Assembly: GCF_002127325.2 (NCBI RefSeq) | Contig: NC_035447.2 | Location: 31,626,642 to 31,690,641 of the forward strand | Source of the DNA: Helianthus annuus | Lineage: Eukaryota; Streptophyta; Magnoliopsida; Asterales; Asteraceae | Direction: 5' to 3' | Length of the DNA: 64,000 bases | Shown: in pieces, positions 46,089-57,290 of the stretch | Numbering within the stretch: the stretch's first letter is position 1 | How the letters are laid out: the number at the start of each line of letters is the position of its first letter | Position numbers and translations under genes: made by a program | Notes under the pieces: generated by a model | Seen by the model: the letters and a program-made list of their open reading frames with translations, nothing else | Database searches by the model: none | What the model was told of the DNA's origin: nothing

Positions 46089-47284
46089 AAATCTAGCTCT
46101 TATACTAAAGCAAAATAGTGTTGACTATTTGACTTTGATGTAGCTATTCTCTTTGGCCAGAGAATTGATATTTGAGCGCCATTTTGCTTCTTCCTACCTA
46201 CGCTCTTCTTCAATTTTGGTAACCTAATCAATTCTCTCAATCAGAGGAAGGCAAATTGATTTCTCTTTAAATCTCAGAACCTAATCAAATTGATTTCTTT
46301 CACCCACATTCAATTTTACAAACCCTAAATCTCATCTACGGCTTCATCTGTAGCGATTGTACCTGGCCATACCCACTTCAGAAATCCCTAAAACTCAATC
46401 ATTCGAACTCTCATCTAGGTATGTTTTCTTTGATTTTTATGATGTAATCCGATTAGAGCATCGGCCGATTCTCATTTTCATTCCAAATCTTCAATTGCAT
46501 ATTTTCTGAGTACTTCAGTTTAGATGGCGTCTTTGTGCGATTCTCATCCAGGCAATTGTCAGAAACCCTAATTCAAAACCAGTCGAATCTGCTCCATGTA
46601 TGTTTACTCTTAAAATTCTTTGATTCTACAATATTTTTCTGTTCGTTTTTTCATTTTGTCCATGTATGTATGTATGTATAGATATGTGGAACTAATCATT
46701 GATATGCATATAGATTTGTGGGAGTTGTGAAATTAATTGTGAGTGTAGGCATTCAACGATTTTAATCGTGTCAGGAGACATATTTCTTCTCACAAGGCGA
46801 ATGAATCTTCAATTCATGTTTGAATGTTCATCCAGGTTTGATTTCGTGTTGAATTGACGATTTTTTTTTCTGAAAAATTTTTGATGTTTATCGATATTTG
46901 TTTTTTGATTTGTTTTTGGGTTATTGAACTTCTGTTATTTTGTTTGGATTTTGGAAATACAGCACATCCAAATGCTCCCCTAATCAGACGTTCGTTGAAG
47001 ATACTTGGTAAAGTTGTTTCGGTCCAGTTGAAGGTACGATCGTTGATGATGTAAAGTTGAGTTAAAATTGACTTTGATTTTGTGTTATGTTGGTTAGTTA
47101 AATTAATTGAATTTTTTTTGTGTGTGTGTATAGGCGGAACCAGATACGGATGAGGTTTTTGCCCAAATTACTCTGATACCTGTATCTGATGTGAGTATCA
47201 TGGGCTTGATGGTGTCAGCTTATCGTTTTTTCTGGTGTTTTTAATGTTGATAGCTTTAACATGATAACATCGTTTTTGTTGAAG
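46089..47284 (+). pseudogene. Auxin response factor (ARF) gene fragment, N-terminal exons
   Basis: 46960-47034 encodes LKILGKVVSVQLK followed by a GT donor. After an intron ending in AG at 47133, AEPDTDEVFAQITLIPVSD is encoded and followed by GTGAGT. Together these match the conserved ARF stretch before the B3 DNA-binding domain. A decayed upstream exon with YFFSQG is visible near 46785-46815 and includes a stop. The 5' part (46140-46440) looks like an untranslated leader. No B3, middle or PB1 region follows, and at about 47284 the sequence turns into CCCH-relic flank. A captured or truncated gene fragment is most likely. Confidence 0.75.
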
Positions 47285-47708
47285 ATTAAATATTTGGATG
47301 TTTGTTCATGGAGACATTTCTTTGCTTGCATTCTCCGTTTTAGTGCCCACGTTTAAGATAATGTTAGTCACGAGGCTTTTCCTTAAAACTAAAACCGTCA
47401 AAAATAAATTAGCGATGAGGCTTTTTTGTCTCAACAAATGCAGTTGCAAGCTAAGCTTTGTGATGGTTATTCTAAGATTTGGGATGTTGTTTTTCCCCTT
47501 TTTAGTAATTCTTGTGACCCATACATGATTATAAGATTATTGAACGTATGCTTTAGAGTAATGTGACATTCAATTGGTTGTTGAGCATTTGAACAATTTA
47601 ACATTTAGAGCATTTCTATTAGAAGCAATCTAAGAAAAACCAGGGCATGTGCGATCAAGAAAAAAATTGCAGTTTTGTCATGTAGAGAAGACCGATAGTT
47701 ACTATAAG

Positions 47709-47787
<79 letters not shown>

Positions 47788-48551
47788 GCCTATGTTAGTT
47801 CTTAAAAGAAACAGAGTAAGATTGCATTCAATCTATCAACCACAAGATCTTGCAAGTATTGAAGCTATTGTGGACTTAATCGGTCAATACCAGATCCCCC
47901 TCTTTAGGACAACTCTAATGGACTTCCGATGCAATTGGTAATTTATTTCTTATATATATTTTTTATCTATTTTTTGCCTGGTTAGTCTTTAGGTCTATAA
48001 ATTCATTAAATATGGCAATTTGTGCACACCCTCTTAGTAGTAGATCTTAAAACCTCGGTACAAGATCTTGGAGAGAATATAAATACTAATGGACCAAAGA
48101 TAAGGTGTTTTCTTAGATGTAATGCATTACAATTTCTACTACATAGAGCTAAACTACTCCATCCATCAAGAGTACGATGAGCAAGAATGTTACAAACCCA
48201 TAACAATTTCAATTCAAGTTACTTTGATTATTGATTTCTATTTTTCAATATTTGATTAATAATCCTGGGCAATAATTGGTATCAGAGCTTGGATTCAGTT
48301 TTGTTTTTTATTTTGATTTCAAATCACAATCCTCGTTCTTGGAACGTTACTCGACTCAATCCCATAATTGCAATCGTTTTATGTTAGTCCCATTTAAATT
48401 TTGGTTGATTAATTAAAACTTGAACACATATCAGTTTGTTCATTGATTTCGATTTCAACACAGGCAATTGATTTGTCTGTATCACCAATGAGAGGACAAT
48501 CAAGAATGGATTCGAAGATTTTTTCCGGGATTCGTATTCTTGATCACCAAA
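47285..48551. pseudogene. Second CCCH-relic module
   Basis: Colinear with 29910-31115: the 3'-flank phrase (47298), a (TA)n tract (47707-47783, expanded only here), an exon-3 relic (47830-47940), an exon-4 relic (48120-48180) and the retrotransposon primer-site relic (48276). It carries no open gene. Confidence 0.75.
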
Positions 48552-48556
48552 GAAAC

Positions 48557-49203
48557 TGTAGGTCCCTGTTTCGCGGAGGATTACGAACCTAAACCTTGTT
48601 ATACAAACCTACTAGCGAGTGCGGAATCCAAGCTAGCAAGCAAACCGAGTTAGTAGCAAGTAGAGAAACAAACACACAAAGATTCACCGATTAACACTAG
48701 TAGTATTAATGCAAATGAAGGTTTCGGTTACAAGCACAATGTTTACAAATCTAACATGTAAACTCTCAAGTGTGTGTGTGTGTGTGAGTTCCGACAGAAT
48801 GCTCTCAACACTCTCTATCTCTCGGTGCAAATGGCAGAACTACAGAACTAACTCACACTCAACATATGCATGGGTATATATACCCAGCTCAGCAGGTCTG
48901 CTCGAAGGATTCGACAGATGGTCCGAAGGATCATCTGTCGACCACATGTTACACGAAAGATCAGCGTGGACCTCGAAGGATCATCCTTCGAGGTCTAATG
49001 GTCGAACCATGGTCGAACCATATCTTTCGATCACCTCGAAGGATCAGGTGTATCCTTCGAGGCTATCCTTCGATCAGAACATCTTTCAACTGTTGTCCAA
49101 GTCAAACCGGAGGATGGTTGACTTGGTCAACTTACAACACAAATCAGGACATCGTTTATATCAGACCGAATACAGACAAAGTACAGACACAAGTGCACCA
49201 ACA
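48557..49203 (-). repeat. 3' LTR of element B
   Basis: 647 bp, TGTAGG...CCAACA. It contains the 16-bp perfect palindrome TGGGTATATATACCCA at 48871-48886 and a CGAARGAT cluster (48902-49075). Confidence 0.95.
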
Positions 49204-51843
49204 AACTCCCCCTTGGCTGTAGCTTTGTCTTTGATCTCTAAGCTTTGTCTTGTTCTTCTAAAAGTGTAGACTTGTCTGGAACTTCGACAGTCTTTGGTCT
49301 TCAGGTCTTCAAGACTCTGATGTCCTATCATGTCTTCAATGCCGGAGGATCTTCAAAGTCTTCACGTCTTGAAAGTAGAGAGTGTATCAACAAACTACCC
49401 GTATCATGTAGGAAGTGTGTTGACAAACTCCCCCTTAACATAAGCTCCCCCTTGAGTTATGCTCGTGAAAAGACTTTATCTTTATGAAGTGAGATCCTTG
49501 TGGTGTTGATGATGGCCAGCGGCAACTCGATCATCTTCATCTTTTGAGTGCCTTCTCGTCGTGTCTTCATTCCAAGGCTTGTCATCGACCATGTTCTCCT
49601 AGCCTTTAGAATCTGCACATGCAAGAAATCTAAACGCGTAATGAGAACAACTGCTTGGAATAGTATAAACAAATGACACACGAGTGACCATGTCAAAATC
49701 AAACACCGTCCGACAGTTTGAAAGTTTAATAAATTTATCAATTTTAAATTCTAACTTTCAAAATCTGCAAATTTTGACCGTTTATGAAGATTTAGTCAGT
49801 TCGGTTTTCAGTCAGGTTTCAGGTAACGAAGACTTGAGCTCCAACATCGTACGATCGAAAATAAAGCAGAAATAAAATCTTTTTGGCTTTTATAAAATTT
49901 ATATTAAAACAAGCCTAAAATCTTTTTGGTATTTTTGAAATTAAAAGACAACAATTTAAAATCCTTTGAGTGTTATCAAACGACATCACCGCTAATGTCG
50001 TGCTGATATGCACCAAACGATGAAACTGTTTAATAGAAATAATAAAAGTTAAGCAGTAAATAAATAAATATATACAAACATTCTTTTTGCGAGTTTCGAG
50101 GGTAAGAGAATCATATCAGTGTACGGTCATGCCAAAACACTCTTGTTGTTCAGTTAGTTAACATTAAGATAAGCATCCTATAACAATTATCGGTATTGTT
50201 GTCCACTTAAGCTCAACTTATCAGATGTAATCATGTTTAGAGGATACGTTAATGTATGATTTATACTTACCGACCGGTGTTCATCCACATCACGACACAT
50301 TCCCGTATCAAGGTATGCACGAGTGTTCATCTTACCGGTGAGTATACCGATTATCATCTGTTTGACCGTATAAATTGTGAGATACTCACTTATTTTGAAT
50401 TGAAAACAAGTCCTATGTGATATAATCACTTATTGATGAGGAACTTGATTTTCGTATGCATGAGGGCACAGGTGCAAGTCCGTGAACAGGTCAGTACTTC
50501 CGTACAGCAGAGAGACGAACTTGACACCCGGATAAATGTGATATTTTATCACTTATTTGATTTGGACATGTGATTGTTTATCACTTATTGAGGTCGAATG
50601 CAGTATGCAATATGTACACATATGTATAGTATCATGGAAGATCTAGACTTGCGTCCCCGTTATTTTTCGGTAAAAGATACAACCATGATACCCAGATGAT
50701 AAGCAGCATAAAGACCGAATATCTCAGAACCTCGGCAATCTATCAAACGAAATTTCGGTACTAAGACCATATGCCAATGAATGGTTCCCACCTGGTCTTC
50801 AGTCGATTAAGATTTATATCACCCTGCACACTTTAAAATGATTGTGAGCCTACCGATACATCTTATATAGAGCTGCTTATCGTTTTGCATTTAAGGTTTA
50901 AAGAGGTTTGGATAGACCACTGATGTACTATCATTTTCTCTTTTGCTCGCCAGGAAACTCATTTTTGTTTTTCTATTGTTTTTGTGTTTTTGAATTTTTC
51001 GATGTTTTTGGATTTTCCGATTTTTGGATATACTCCCCCTAAAATCAACAAACTAAGATAAATTTAAAAACACAAAGGTATTTACAAAAATGATTTTCCG
51101 ATGTTGGTTTTACTCTTGCTTGACCTTAATGCCGTTTACCAAAATTAAGTTTTATCAGAAAAGATTTAACAAATTTTGGAAAAATGAGTTGGCATGTCGG
51201 TAAGCGGTGCGGACCTTGACAACATTGATGAGTTTCATATTGAAACAATCACGTGTGAGGTGATATCCGAGATCAACGTGTCAGGTCAAAGAGTGCTGTA
51301 CGAGATAATAACAATTCACAAAGCAGCTAAAATATCGACAAGTATAGGAGAGATTAAGAATTTAAAGGCGTATCCTGCAACTGTTCCGTGCATTGCAAGG
51401 AATCTAAGCACTCTCCCAACTGGATATCCACCCGGTGTGGACTTCAAGGTCGAATTTGCAACTGCTGAGAAGTCTCTTGACAGCAACAAAGTCATAAACC
51501 TCCGGGTCCGGCTGGTCTTCCACATTCCACCAGCGAAGGTCTTTGACTTTCTCTTTCAGAAATGGTGTGCGGATGTTCAATCCATGCCAAGGCATCGGCA
51601 CACATTTCACTTCATTCGTTCCTGAGGACCCGATCAAAACCAGAAAGACCAAATTTTTTGGCACGTTCTTCATTTGGTCAAATTTTGCAACTTCATTCAG
51701 CCACATTCTCTTTTTCTTTTCTCTCTCTCCATCAAAGGCAACAATTTCTTCTGTCGCCTATCTTGTGCAAGGACATTCCACTATCAACAATCCTAAGACT
51801 ATCAATAGTTCCTCCTGGAACTTCCTGCACACTCACTCAGAGA
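49204..51843 (-). other. Polypurine tract and conserved 2.6-kb non-coding 3' region of element B
   Basis: Next to the LTR the minus strand reads AAGGGGGAGTT (49204-49214), and two further AAGGGGGAG motifs lie at about 49424-49452. The rest aligns with 13094-15717 of element A. A plus-strand frame of 143 codons (51194-51625) is open here but broken in A, so I do not treat it as a gene. Confidence 0.8.
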
Positions 51844-54800
51844 TTAGTTGGAGAGAGGGACCCAAGCCATTGTGGTCTTGGGTCTTCCATTTTCATCAAT
51901 GACAATAACTTCTTGTCTTTGATGGTTTGTAAATTGTGATGGTCCCCCTGATTCAGTAACCGATTTAGGTTTCCATGTCTGTTTTGTTTTATCAGTGTCA
52001 TTCTTTAAAATTTTAACTTCATTACAGTTTGAAGTTTTTGAATTTGTTGATTTTACAGAAACAGATTGTTTTTGAACCACATCGGTTTTAATTGCTTTTT
52101 CAATCCTTTTGACCTGTTGGCGTTTCTGCTTCTTCTCCCTTTCTTTTACAAGTCGGGGATCTTGTTTTGTGGAAGTAGATGGCTTACGGTCAGTCTTGTC
52201 ACGGGGATCATCAACCTTCCCTTTTTGCTTATGAAGGTAAGGGCAATTTCGAATTATATGCCCAATGGTTCCACACTCAAAACATGATCTTCGTTCAACA
52301 TACCTCGAAGAATCATGTGTTCTCTTAGCTGATGATGTTGAACCTTGTGAACTCGAGGTACTAGGCTTTGAGCTGTTTTGTTCATTCCTTTTCAAAACAG
52401 TAGCTTTCTTGACAAAATCTAAGTTAGATTTATTTTCAAACGTTTCAATTTTGTCCGTTCCCGTCGATTTCACAAAGTTAACATTTTTCTTCTTCTTTTG
52501 ATTCGGCTTCTTCTGGACTTGAGCCGGTGCTTTACCTTTGGGTTTGGTGTGATTTTGCTGTGTTGGCACTGTTGGCAATTTCTTGTTGCCAAATTGCTTT
52601 CGAACTTCAGCCTTTGGGATAGGAGGACACTGTGTAACTGTAACATGTGGTCCTTTCTTCCCCAAAAACTTACTTGTCGAATTTTCAAAGACTTTATCGA
52701 TTAAGGATTGATTAACGTTCTTAATAGGAAAATCTTTGTCTGAGTAAATTTTATCATCACCAACCAAAGTGTACAGCAAGGTCACACTCTCCGACTCCTT
52801 CTCAGACGAGGACTCAGTTGCAACAGTCTTAGCGGGTGTGACAGGGGGATCACATAGAATGTGATTCTCAAGAGGTATGTCCTCATTTTTGACTACCGCA
52901 TCAGACTTTGCTGGAGCAGCATCATCAGATTCATCATCTGAAGAATCAGCATCCTCAACCTCAACTGGAGGATCCTGTTTCTGTTCAGCAGTTACAGATG
53001 TATCTGCTGACACATCCGAATCTGAGGATACTTCTTTCTGGTATCCGAGTCCTGCTGCAAACTCCTTCACATCAAGAGGAACAGATGGTTCGAAGAACAC
53101 TCTATCCTCCTCATCAGGCATGGCATCATAATTGTGTCTGACTGGTGGTGGACATTTTTTGTATCCTATGCATGTGACATCCCGTTTTTCTTTCTGAACG
53201 TCAATGATGTGATCCAACACGTAGCTAGAGCTCAAATAGCTGTCTAGCTTGAGTTGGATTGCCTCACTTTCCGTTTTTACACAGACCATTTCTTTTTGCA
53301 TTGCCTCAAGACGTGAGATGTACAAATTAATGTCCGTTTGTTTTCTGGAAACCATTTTAGTCAATTCAGTTTTGTCTTTCTTTAATGTCTCAATCATTGA
53401 CTTAAATTCCTTTTCATGGTTTTCATAAAACATATTGGCTTCTGTGCATTTTGAAAGATCCACAGTCAACTTCTGATTGTGGATGAATGTCACATCATAT
53501 TTTTCTTGCAAAGCCTCGTGTTTGCTTTGCAATGCACACCACTCAGCATTCAAGGAATCATGTTTGTCTTGCAAGTCAAACAAACTAGCTTGTAAAGCAT
53601 CATGTTTGGCTTGCAACTCAGACATGTTTGCCTCAAACTCAGCACATTTAGCCTGCAAGCTATCACAGTTATCACAGTTTACAGCAATGGGTTCATCGAC
53701 ACATACCTGACTTGAAGAACTGTCGACATTAGCCATAAAGGCTGAATGGAGAGAAGACGAAGTACAAGCAGCTTGATCCATCAGAACAGATCTTCTTTGA
53801 GTTTCTGCTGCAGCTTCTTCCAAAAGTTCATCAATATCAGCATCAACTGAGACACCAGATGTCTCACCCATATTCTCATCGCCTGACCCAGATGAATCTT
53901 CATCAACACTTCTGCTGTACCCAGAAGAGTCTTCATCTTCAGACGATTCACCACCACTGGCGGAAGATTCTCCACCACTGGTGTTAACTACATCCTTCAC
54001 AACTTGAGCAAAGCAAGCTGTACCATTAGGACCATCACCACCAAACTGGATTGTCCAGTCGCAACCTTCATCCATCTGAACTACAAGTGCCCGGTTGTCT
54101 TGATTGCTGACAGGCACTAATGTACGTTCATTATTCCTGTTCTGGTTCTGCTGGTTGCCCTGGTTTCTGAAGGGGTTCTGGTTTCCATGCTGTGCTGGCT
54201 TTGCACATTCCCGTTTAAAGTGACCCCGTTCACCACAGTTGAAGCACCTTACTGCTTGTTTATCAAACCCATACTTGGTGTCTCTCTTACTTTCCAAGCT
54301 GGTTCTGCCAGTACTTTCCATCCAATCCTTTGCTCTTCTCACAGCACTAGCAAAGGCCCACTTGATATCCATCAAGTCCATCTCTTCTTTATCTATCTGC
54401 CGATAGTCTTCCTGTGTCAGATTAATGTTACCAATCTGACCTTCTATCAACCCACAGTACGCGCTCACTATAGTGTTAAGTAGCTCCATGTGTTCCTTGG
54501 CTACTTCTACACTGACTTTGGAGAAGCTTGAAGTGTCGAGCTGTACTGTACTTGGCTTTGATTGTTGACCAGCAGATGATGTTCCTCCATAACATGCACG
54601 TTGTTGTTGAGCAGGAGGAGGTGGAGGTGGTTGGATTGGATTTCCAAATATGTCTGTGGTGGGAGGTGGCTTAACAGGAACTTGTATTGGATTGCCAAAA
54701 CAATCTGTACTTGTGACAAACGCCGTTTGAATTGGAGCATGTGAACCAGTTCTTGCAGACGAAGAGCTGGAAGTTCCATAATACACTTCTGGATTCTGTG

Positions 54801-55698
54801 GCAATGGAACTCTCTTCGCCTTCAATGTTTCCTCCTGATCCTTGTTTTCCAAAAGCTGCACGAAGTCGTTAAAAGTTGTAGTTCTCAACGCTCCGTTATA
54901 CTTAAGGATTTCCAAGAAACTACTCCATTGAGGAGGTAAGGCATCAGCAAACTTCTTCACCACCTCTGCTTGAGTTGTTGTAACTCCAAAATTGTTCAAC
55001 TCAGTAAGCAGGTGATAGAAACGACTTGTCATGTCTCCCAGAGACTCCTTATCCATGCAAGCGAAGCTGTCAAATTCTTTCTTGAGTAGGTCATGACGCA
55101 GCTGACGTGTTGCTTCATTCCCTACTCCTCTTGTTTTCAACCCGTCCCACAACTTCTTAGTTGTCTTGAAGCTGACAAACTGGTGATAAATATCCTTGCT
55201 CAAAGCCTGGGTGAGAATGGCGTATGCTTTCTTTTCCAGATCATACGTTTTCTTTTTATCTTCGGGAAGATCAGCAAATGACGCAGTCTCTGAAGCAGCA
55301 ACCTCTATGGCTTGATCGAAATCTGTGGTGAAACGTATCCACAGTTCCGTATTTTGACCAAGAACATATGTTTTAAACCTCTCAGCCCATCCTGGATATT
55401 CATTCAAACTCATCAGTTTTGGGGGTCGATTCAAACTTCCTGTTTCGCTTTCGCTTAATAAGATACTTTGTACACTCGGAGTTTGACCCGTTACTAATGC
55501 CCATTGATTTGATGGTAAAGCATTTGCTTGTGAAGATGTAGATACTGGAGATTCGGCCCATGATGGTGATAGACTTGTACACGTGTACTTTCCACTATCA
55601 GGAGCCGGTGTACCCCACCATGAAGGAGTAACTCCTGAACTTGTATATTTACCACTGTCTGGGGCAGGATTCCACCAACTCGGATTCATCTTTGACAA
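51844..55698 (-). CDS. Gag protein of element B (1284 aa, full capsid region, two zinc knuckles)
   Basis: Intact frame. A short N-terminal repeat (PSWW.PAPDSGKYT twice, residues 6-39) is followed by the Copia Gag domain (about 95-300; YPGWAERFKTYV, LPPQWSSFLEILK). A Pro/Gln-rich linker comes next, then zinc knuckle 1 CFNCGERGHFKREC (about 485-498), a Ser/Asp/Glu-rich region and a long coiled coil (about 665-860). The conserved IGYKKCPPP and YSDKDFPIKNVNQSLIDKVF blocks follow. Zinc knuckle 2 is CFECGTIGHIIRNC (about 1139-1152), and the basic tail ends AWVPLSN. It is far longer than a standard Copia Gag. It probably forms particles and binds RNA, with pol supplied by an autonomous relative (inference). 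Confidence 0.92.
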   Translation of the reverse strand: MSKMNPSWWNPAPDSGKYTSSGVTPSWWGTPAPDSGKYTCTSLSPSWAESPVSTSSQANALPSNQWALVTGQTPSVQSILLSESETGSLNRPPKLMSLNEYPGWAERFKTYVLGQNTELWIRFTTDFDQAIEVAASETASFADLPEDKKKTYDLEKKAYAILTQALSKDIYHQFVSFKTTKKLWDGLKTRGVGNEATRQLRHDLLKKEFDSFACMDKESLGDMTSRFYHLLTELNNFGVTTTQAEVVKKFADALPPQWSSFLEILKYNGALRTTTFNDFVQLLENKDQEETLKAKRVPLPQNPEVYYGTSSSSSARTGSHAPIQTAFVTSTDCFGNPIQVPVKPPPTTDIFGNPIQPPPPPPAQQQRACYGGTSSAGQQSKPSTVQLDTSSFSKVSVEVAKEHMELLNTIVSAYCGLIEGQIGNINLTQEDYRQIDKEEMDLMDIKWAFASAVRRAKDWMESTGRTSLESKRDTKYGFDKQAVRCFNCGERGHFKRECAKPAQHGNQNPFRNQGNQQNQNRNNERTLVPVSNQDNRALVVQMDEGCDWTIQFGGDGPNGTACFAQVVKDVVNTSGGESSASGGESSEDEDSSGYSRSVDEDSSGSGDENMGETSGVSVDADIDELLEEAAAETQRRSVLMDQAACTSSSLHSAFMANVDSSSSQVCVDEPIAVNCDNCDSLQAKCAEFEANMSELQAKHDALQASLFDLQDKHDSLNAEWCALQSKHEALQEKYDVTFIHNQKLTVDLSKCTEANMFYENHEKEFKSMIETLKKDKTELTKMVSRKQTDINLYISRLEAMQKEMVCVKTESEAIQLKLDSYLSSSYVLDHIIDVQKEKRDVTCIGYKKCPPPVRHNYDAMPDEEDRVFFEPSVPLDVKEFAAGLGYQKEVSSDSDVSADTSVTAEQKQDPPVEVEDADSSDDESDDAAPAKSDAVVKNEDIPLENHILCDPPVTPAKTVATESSSEKESESVTLLYTLVGDDKIYSDKDFPIKNVNQSLIDKVFENSTSKFLGKKGPHVTVTQCPPIPKAEVRKQFGNKKLPTVPTQQNHTKPKGKAPAQVQKKPNQKKKKNVNFVKSTGTDKIETFENKSNLDFVKKATVLKRNEQNSSKPSTSSSQGSTSSAKRTHDSSRYVERRSCFECGTIGHIIRNCPYLHKQKGKVDDPRDKTDRKPSTSTKQDPRLVKEREKKQKRQQVKRIEKAIKTDVVQKQSVSVKSTNSKTSNCNEVKILKNDTDKTKQTWKPKSVTESGGPSQFTNHQRQEVIVIDENGRPKTTMAWVPLSN

Positions 55699-56620
55699 GA
55701 AAAATAAATTCTAAGTGAATAATCCGAGAGATCACACAGCCGAACGATCCTGTTCGAAAGATCTGAAATCACAGAAACTTGTTAACAATAAACAGACCAC
55801 AATCGAAAGATCAACTACTGTTCGAAGGATCAACAGTACTCGAAGGATTACTGTTGAGTCTTGAACAATAATTTCGAAAGATTCAAGAACTCGAAGGATT
55901 CCCTTTTGAAAGATCCTTATCTTTCGAGTCAATCCCTATCTTTCGGACACTTATCTTTCGAATAGCTACCTTCCGAAGGATCACACTTGTTCGAATGATC
56001 AACAGTGTTCGAAGGATCACTGTTGACTTTCGAGCACTGGCTTCGAAAGACTCAAAATCTCGAAAGATTCACACTTGAAAGATCCTTATCTTTCGAGATA
56101 AAACAACTATCTTTCGAAAAGATTCCCTGATCGAAAGATATGTTTCGAACTTCGAAGGACTACTCGAAAGATGTTTATCTATCGAGCTGTCACTGATCGA
56201 AGGATTGTCTTTCGATGTCGAAGGATATCTTTCGATGTCGAAGGATATCTTTCGAATGAGCACTGACACACTGACACAGATGTGACGGGTTGGTGAAAAG
56301 GTGACAGGTTGGTAAGGTCAAACTTTCGGCAAAAGGGGATGTCAGATCAACTTTCCCACCAACTTTTGAAAGATTGCCCAAAAAGGATAACCTTATCCTT
56401 AAGCCAGTCACCGGAAACACACCGGAATACCACCGGAAAACACAAAGTTTTCTAAAAACCAATTTTATGTTACCCAACCCAAACTTGAACACTCCCGGTT
56501 AGTTTAGACACGTTTTTACTCAAAGAAAAAGCAAGAAAACCAGTAAAAACAGGTGCAAAACCAAGTGTTTCAACACACCACAACTTGTAAAAACCCGGTT
56601 TTAAACAAGGTTAAGAGCCT
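55699..56620 (-). other. Leader of element B with CGAARGAT motif array
   Basis: 55735-56260 is packed with CGAAAGAT/CGAAGGAT and ATCTTTCG motifs in alternating orientation, like the leader of element A but longer. 56221-56250 repeats a short unit (TCGATGTCGAAGGATATCTT) in tandem. Confidence 0.7.
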
Positions 56621-56634
56621 TAGCTCTGATACCA
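56621..56634 (-). other. tRNA-iMet primer binding site of element B
   Basis: The minus strand reads TGGTATCAGAGCTA two bases inside the 5' LTR, the standard plant Copia primer site. Confidence 0.92.
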
Positions 56635-56636
56635 CT

Positions 56637-57285
56637 TGTAGGTCCCTGTTTCGCGGAGGATTACGAACCTAAACCTTGTTATACAAACCTACTAGCGAGT
56701 GCGGAATCCAAGCTAGCAAGCAAACCGAGTTAGTAGCAAGTAGAGAAACAAACACACAAAGATTCACCGATTAACACTAGTAGTATTAATGCAAATGAAG
56801 GTTTCGGTTACAAGCACAATGTTTACAAATCTAACATGTAAACTCTCAAGTGTGTGTGTGTGTGTGTGAGTTCCGACAGAATGCTCTCAACACTCTCTAT
56901 CTCTCGGTGCAAATGGCAGAACTACAGAACTAACTCACACTCAACATATGCATGGGTATATATACCCAGCTCAGCAGGTCTGCTCGAAGGATTCGACAGA
57001 TGGTCCGAAGGATCATCTGTCGACCACATGTTACACGAAAGATCAGCGTGGACCTCGAAGGATCATCCTTCGAGGTCTAATGGTCGAACCATGGTCGAAC
57101 CATATCTTTCGATCACCTCGAAGGATCAGGTGTATCCTTCGAGGCTATCCTTCGATCAGAACATCTTTCAACTGTTGTCCAAGTCAAACCGGAGGATGGT
57201 TGACTTGGTCAACTTACAACACAAATCAGGACATCGTTTATATCAGACCGAATACAGACAAAGTACAGACACAAGTGCACCAACA
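56637..57285 (-). repeat. 5' LTR of element B
   Basis: 649 bp, with two more bases in the GT repeat near 56850-56868 than the 3' LTR. It drives gag leftward. Confidence 0.95.
56953..56968. promoter_or_regulatory. Palindromic TATA element in the LTR of element B
   Basis: TGGGTATATATACCCA is a perfect 16-bp palindrome, so a TATA box is present in both orientations. The CGAARGAT cluster lies upstream for the element's own direction. Confidence 0.55.
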
Positions 57286-57290
57286 GAAAC

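Larger units (their letters stand above)
48557..57285 (-). mobile_element. Gag-only (TR-GAG type) Copia-like retrotransposon, element B
   Basis: An 8729-bp element with LTRs 48557-49203 (647 bp) and 56637-57285 (649 bp), flanked by GAAAC (48552-48556 and 57286-57290). The only LTR difference I see is the length of a GT repeat, so the insertion is very recent. The empty site is present in the paralogous module near 31105-31120. Sense is minus: promoter LTR at right, standard primer site, motif-rich leader, gag (55698-51844), 2.6 kb of non-coding DNA, polypurine tract, 3' LTR. No pol frame exists anywhere inside. Confidence 0.95.

Noticed and set aside
48709..49269. 186-codon frame repeated at 56854-57303
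   Set aside because: LTR sequence of element B read antisense. No domain.
51194..51625. 143-codon plus-strand frame in the 3' region of element B
   Set aside because: Antisense to the element and broken by stops in the same region of element A, so it is not conserved as a protein.
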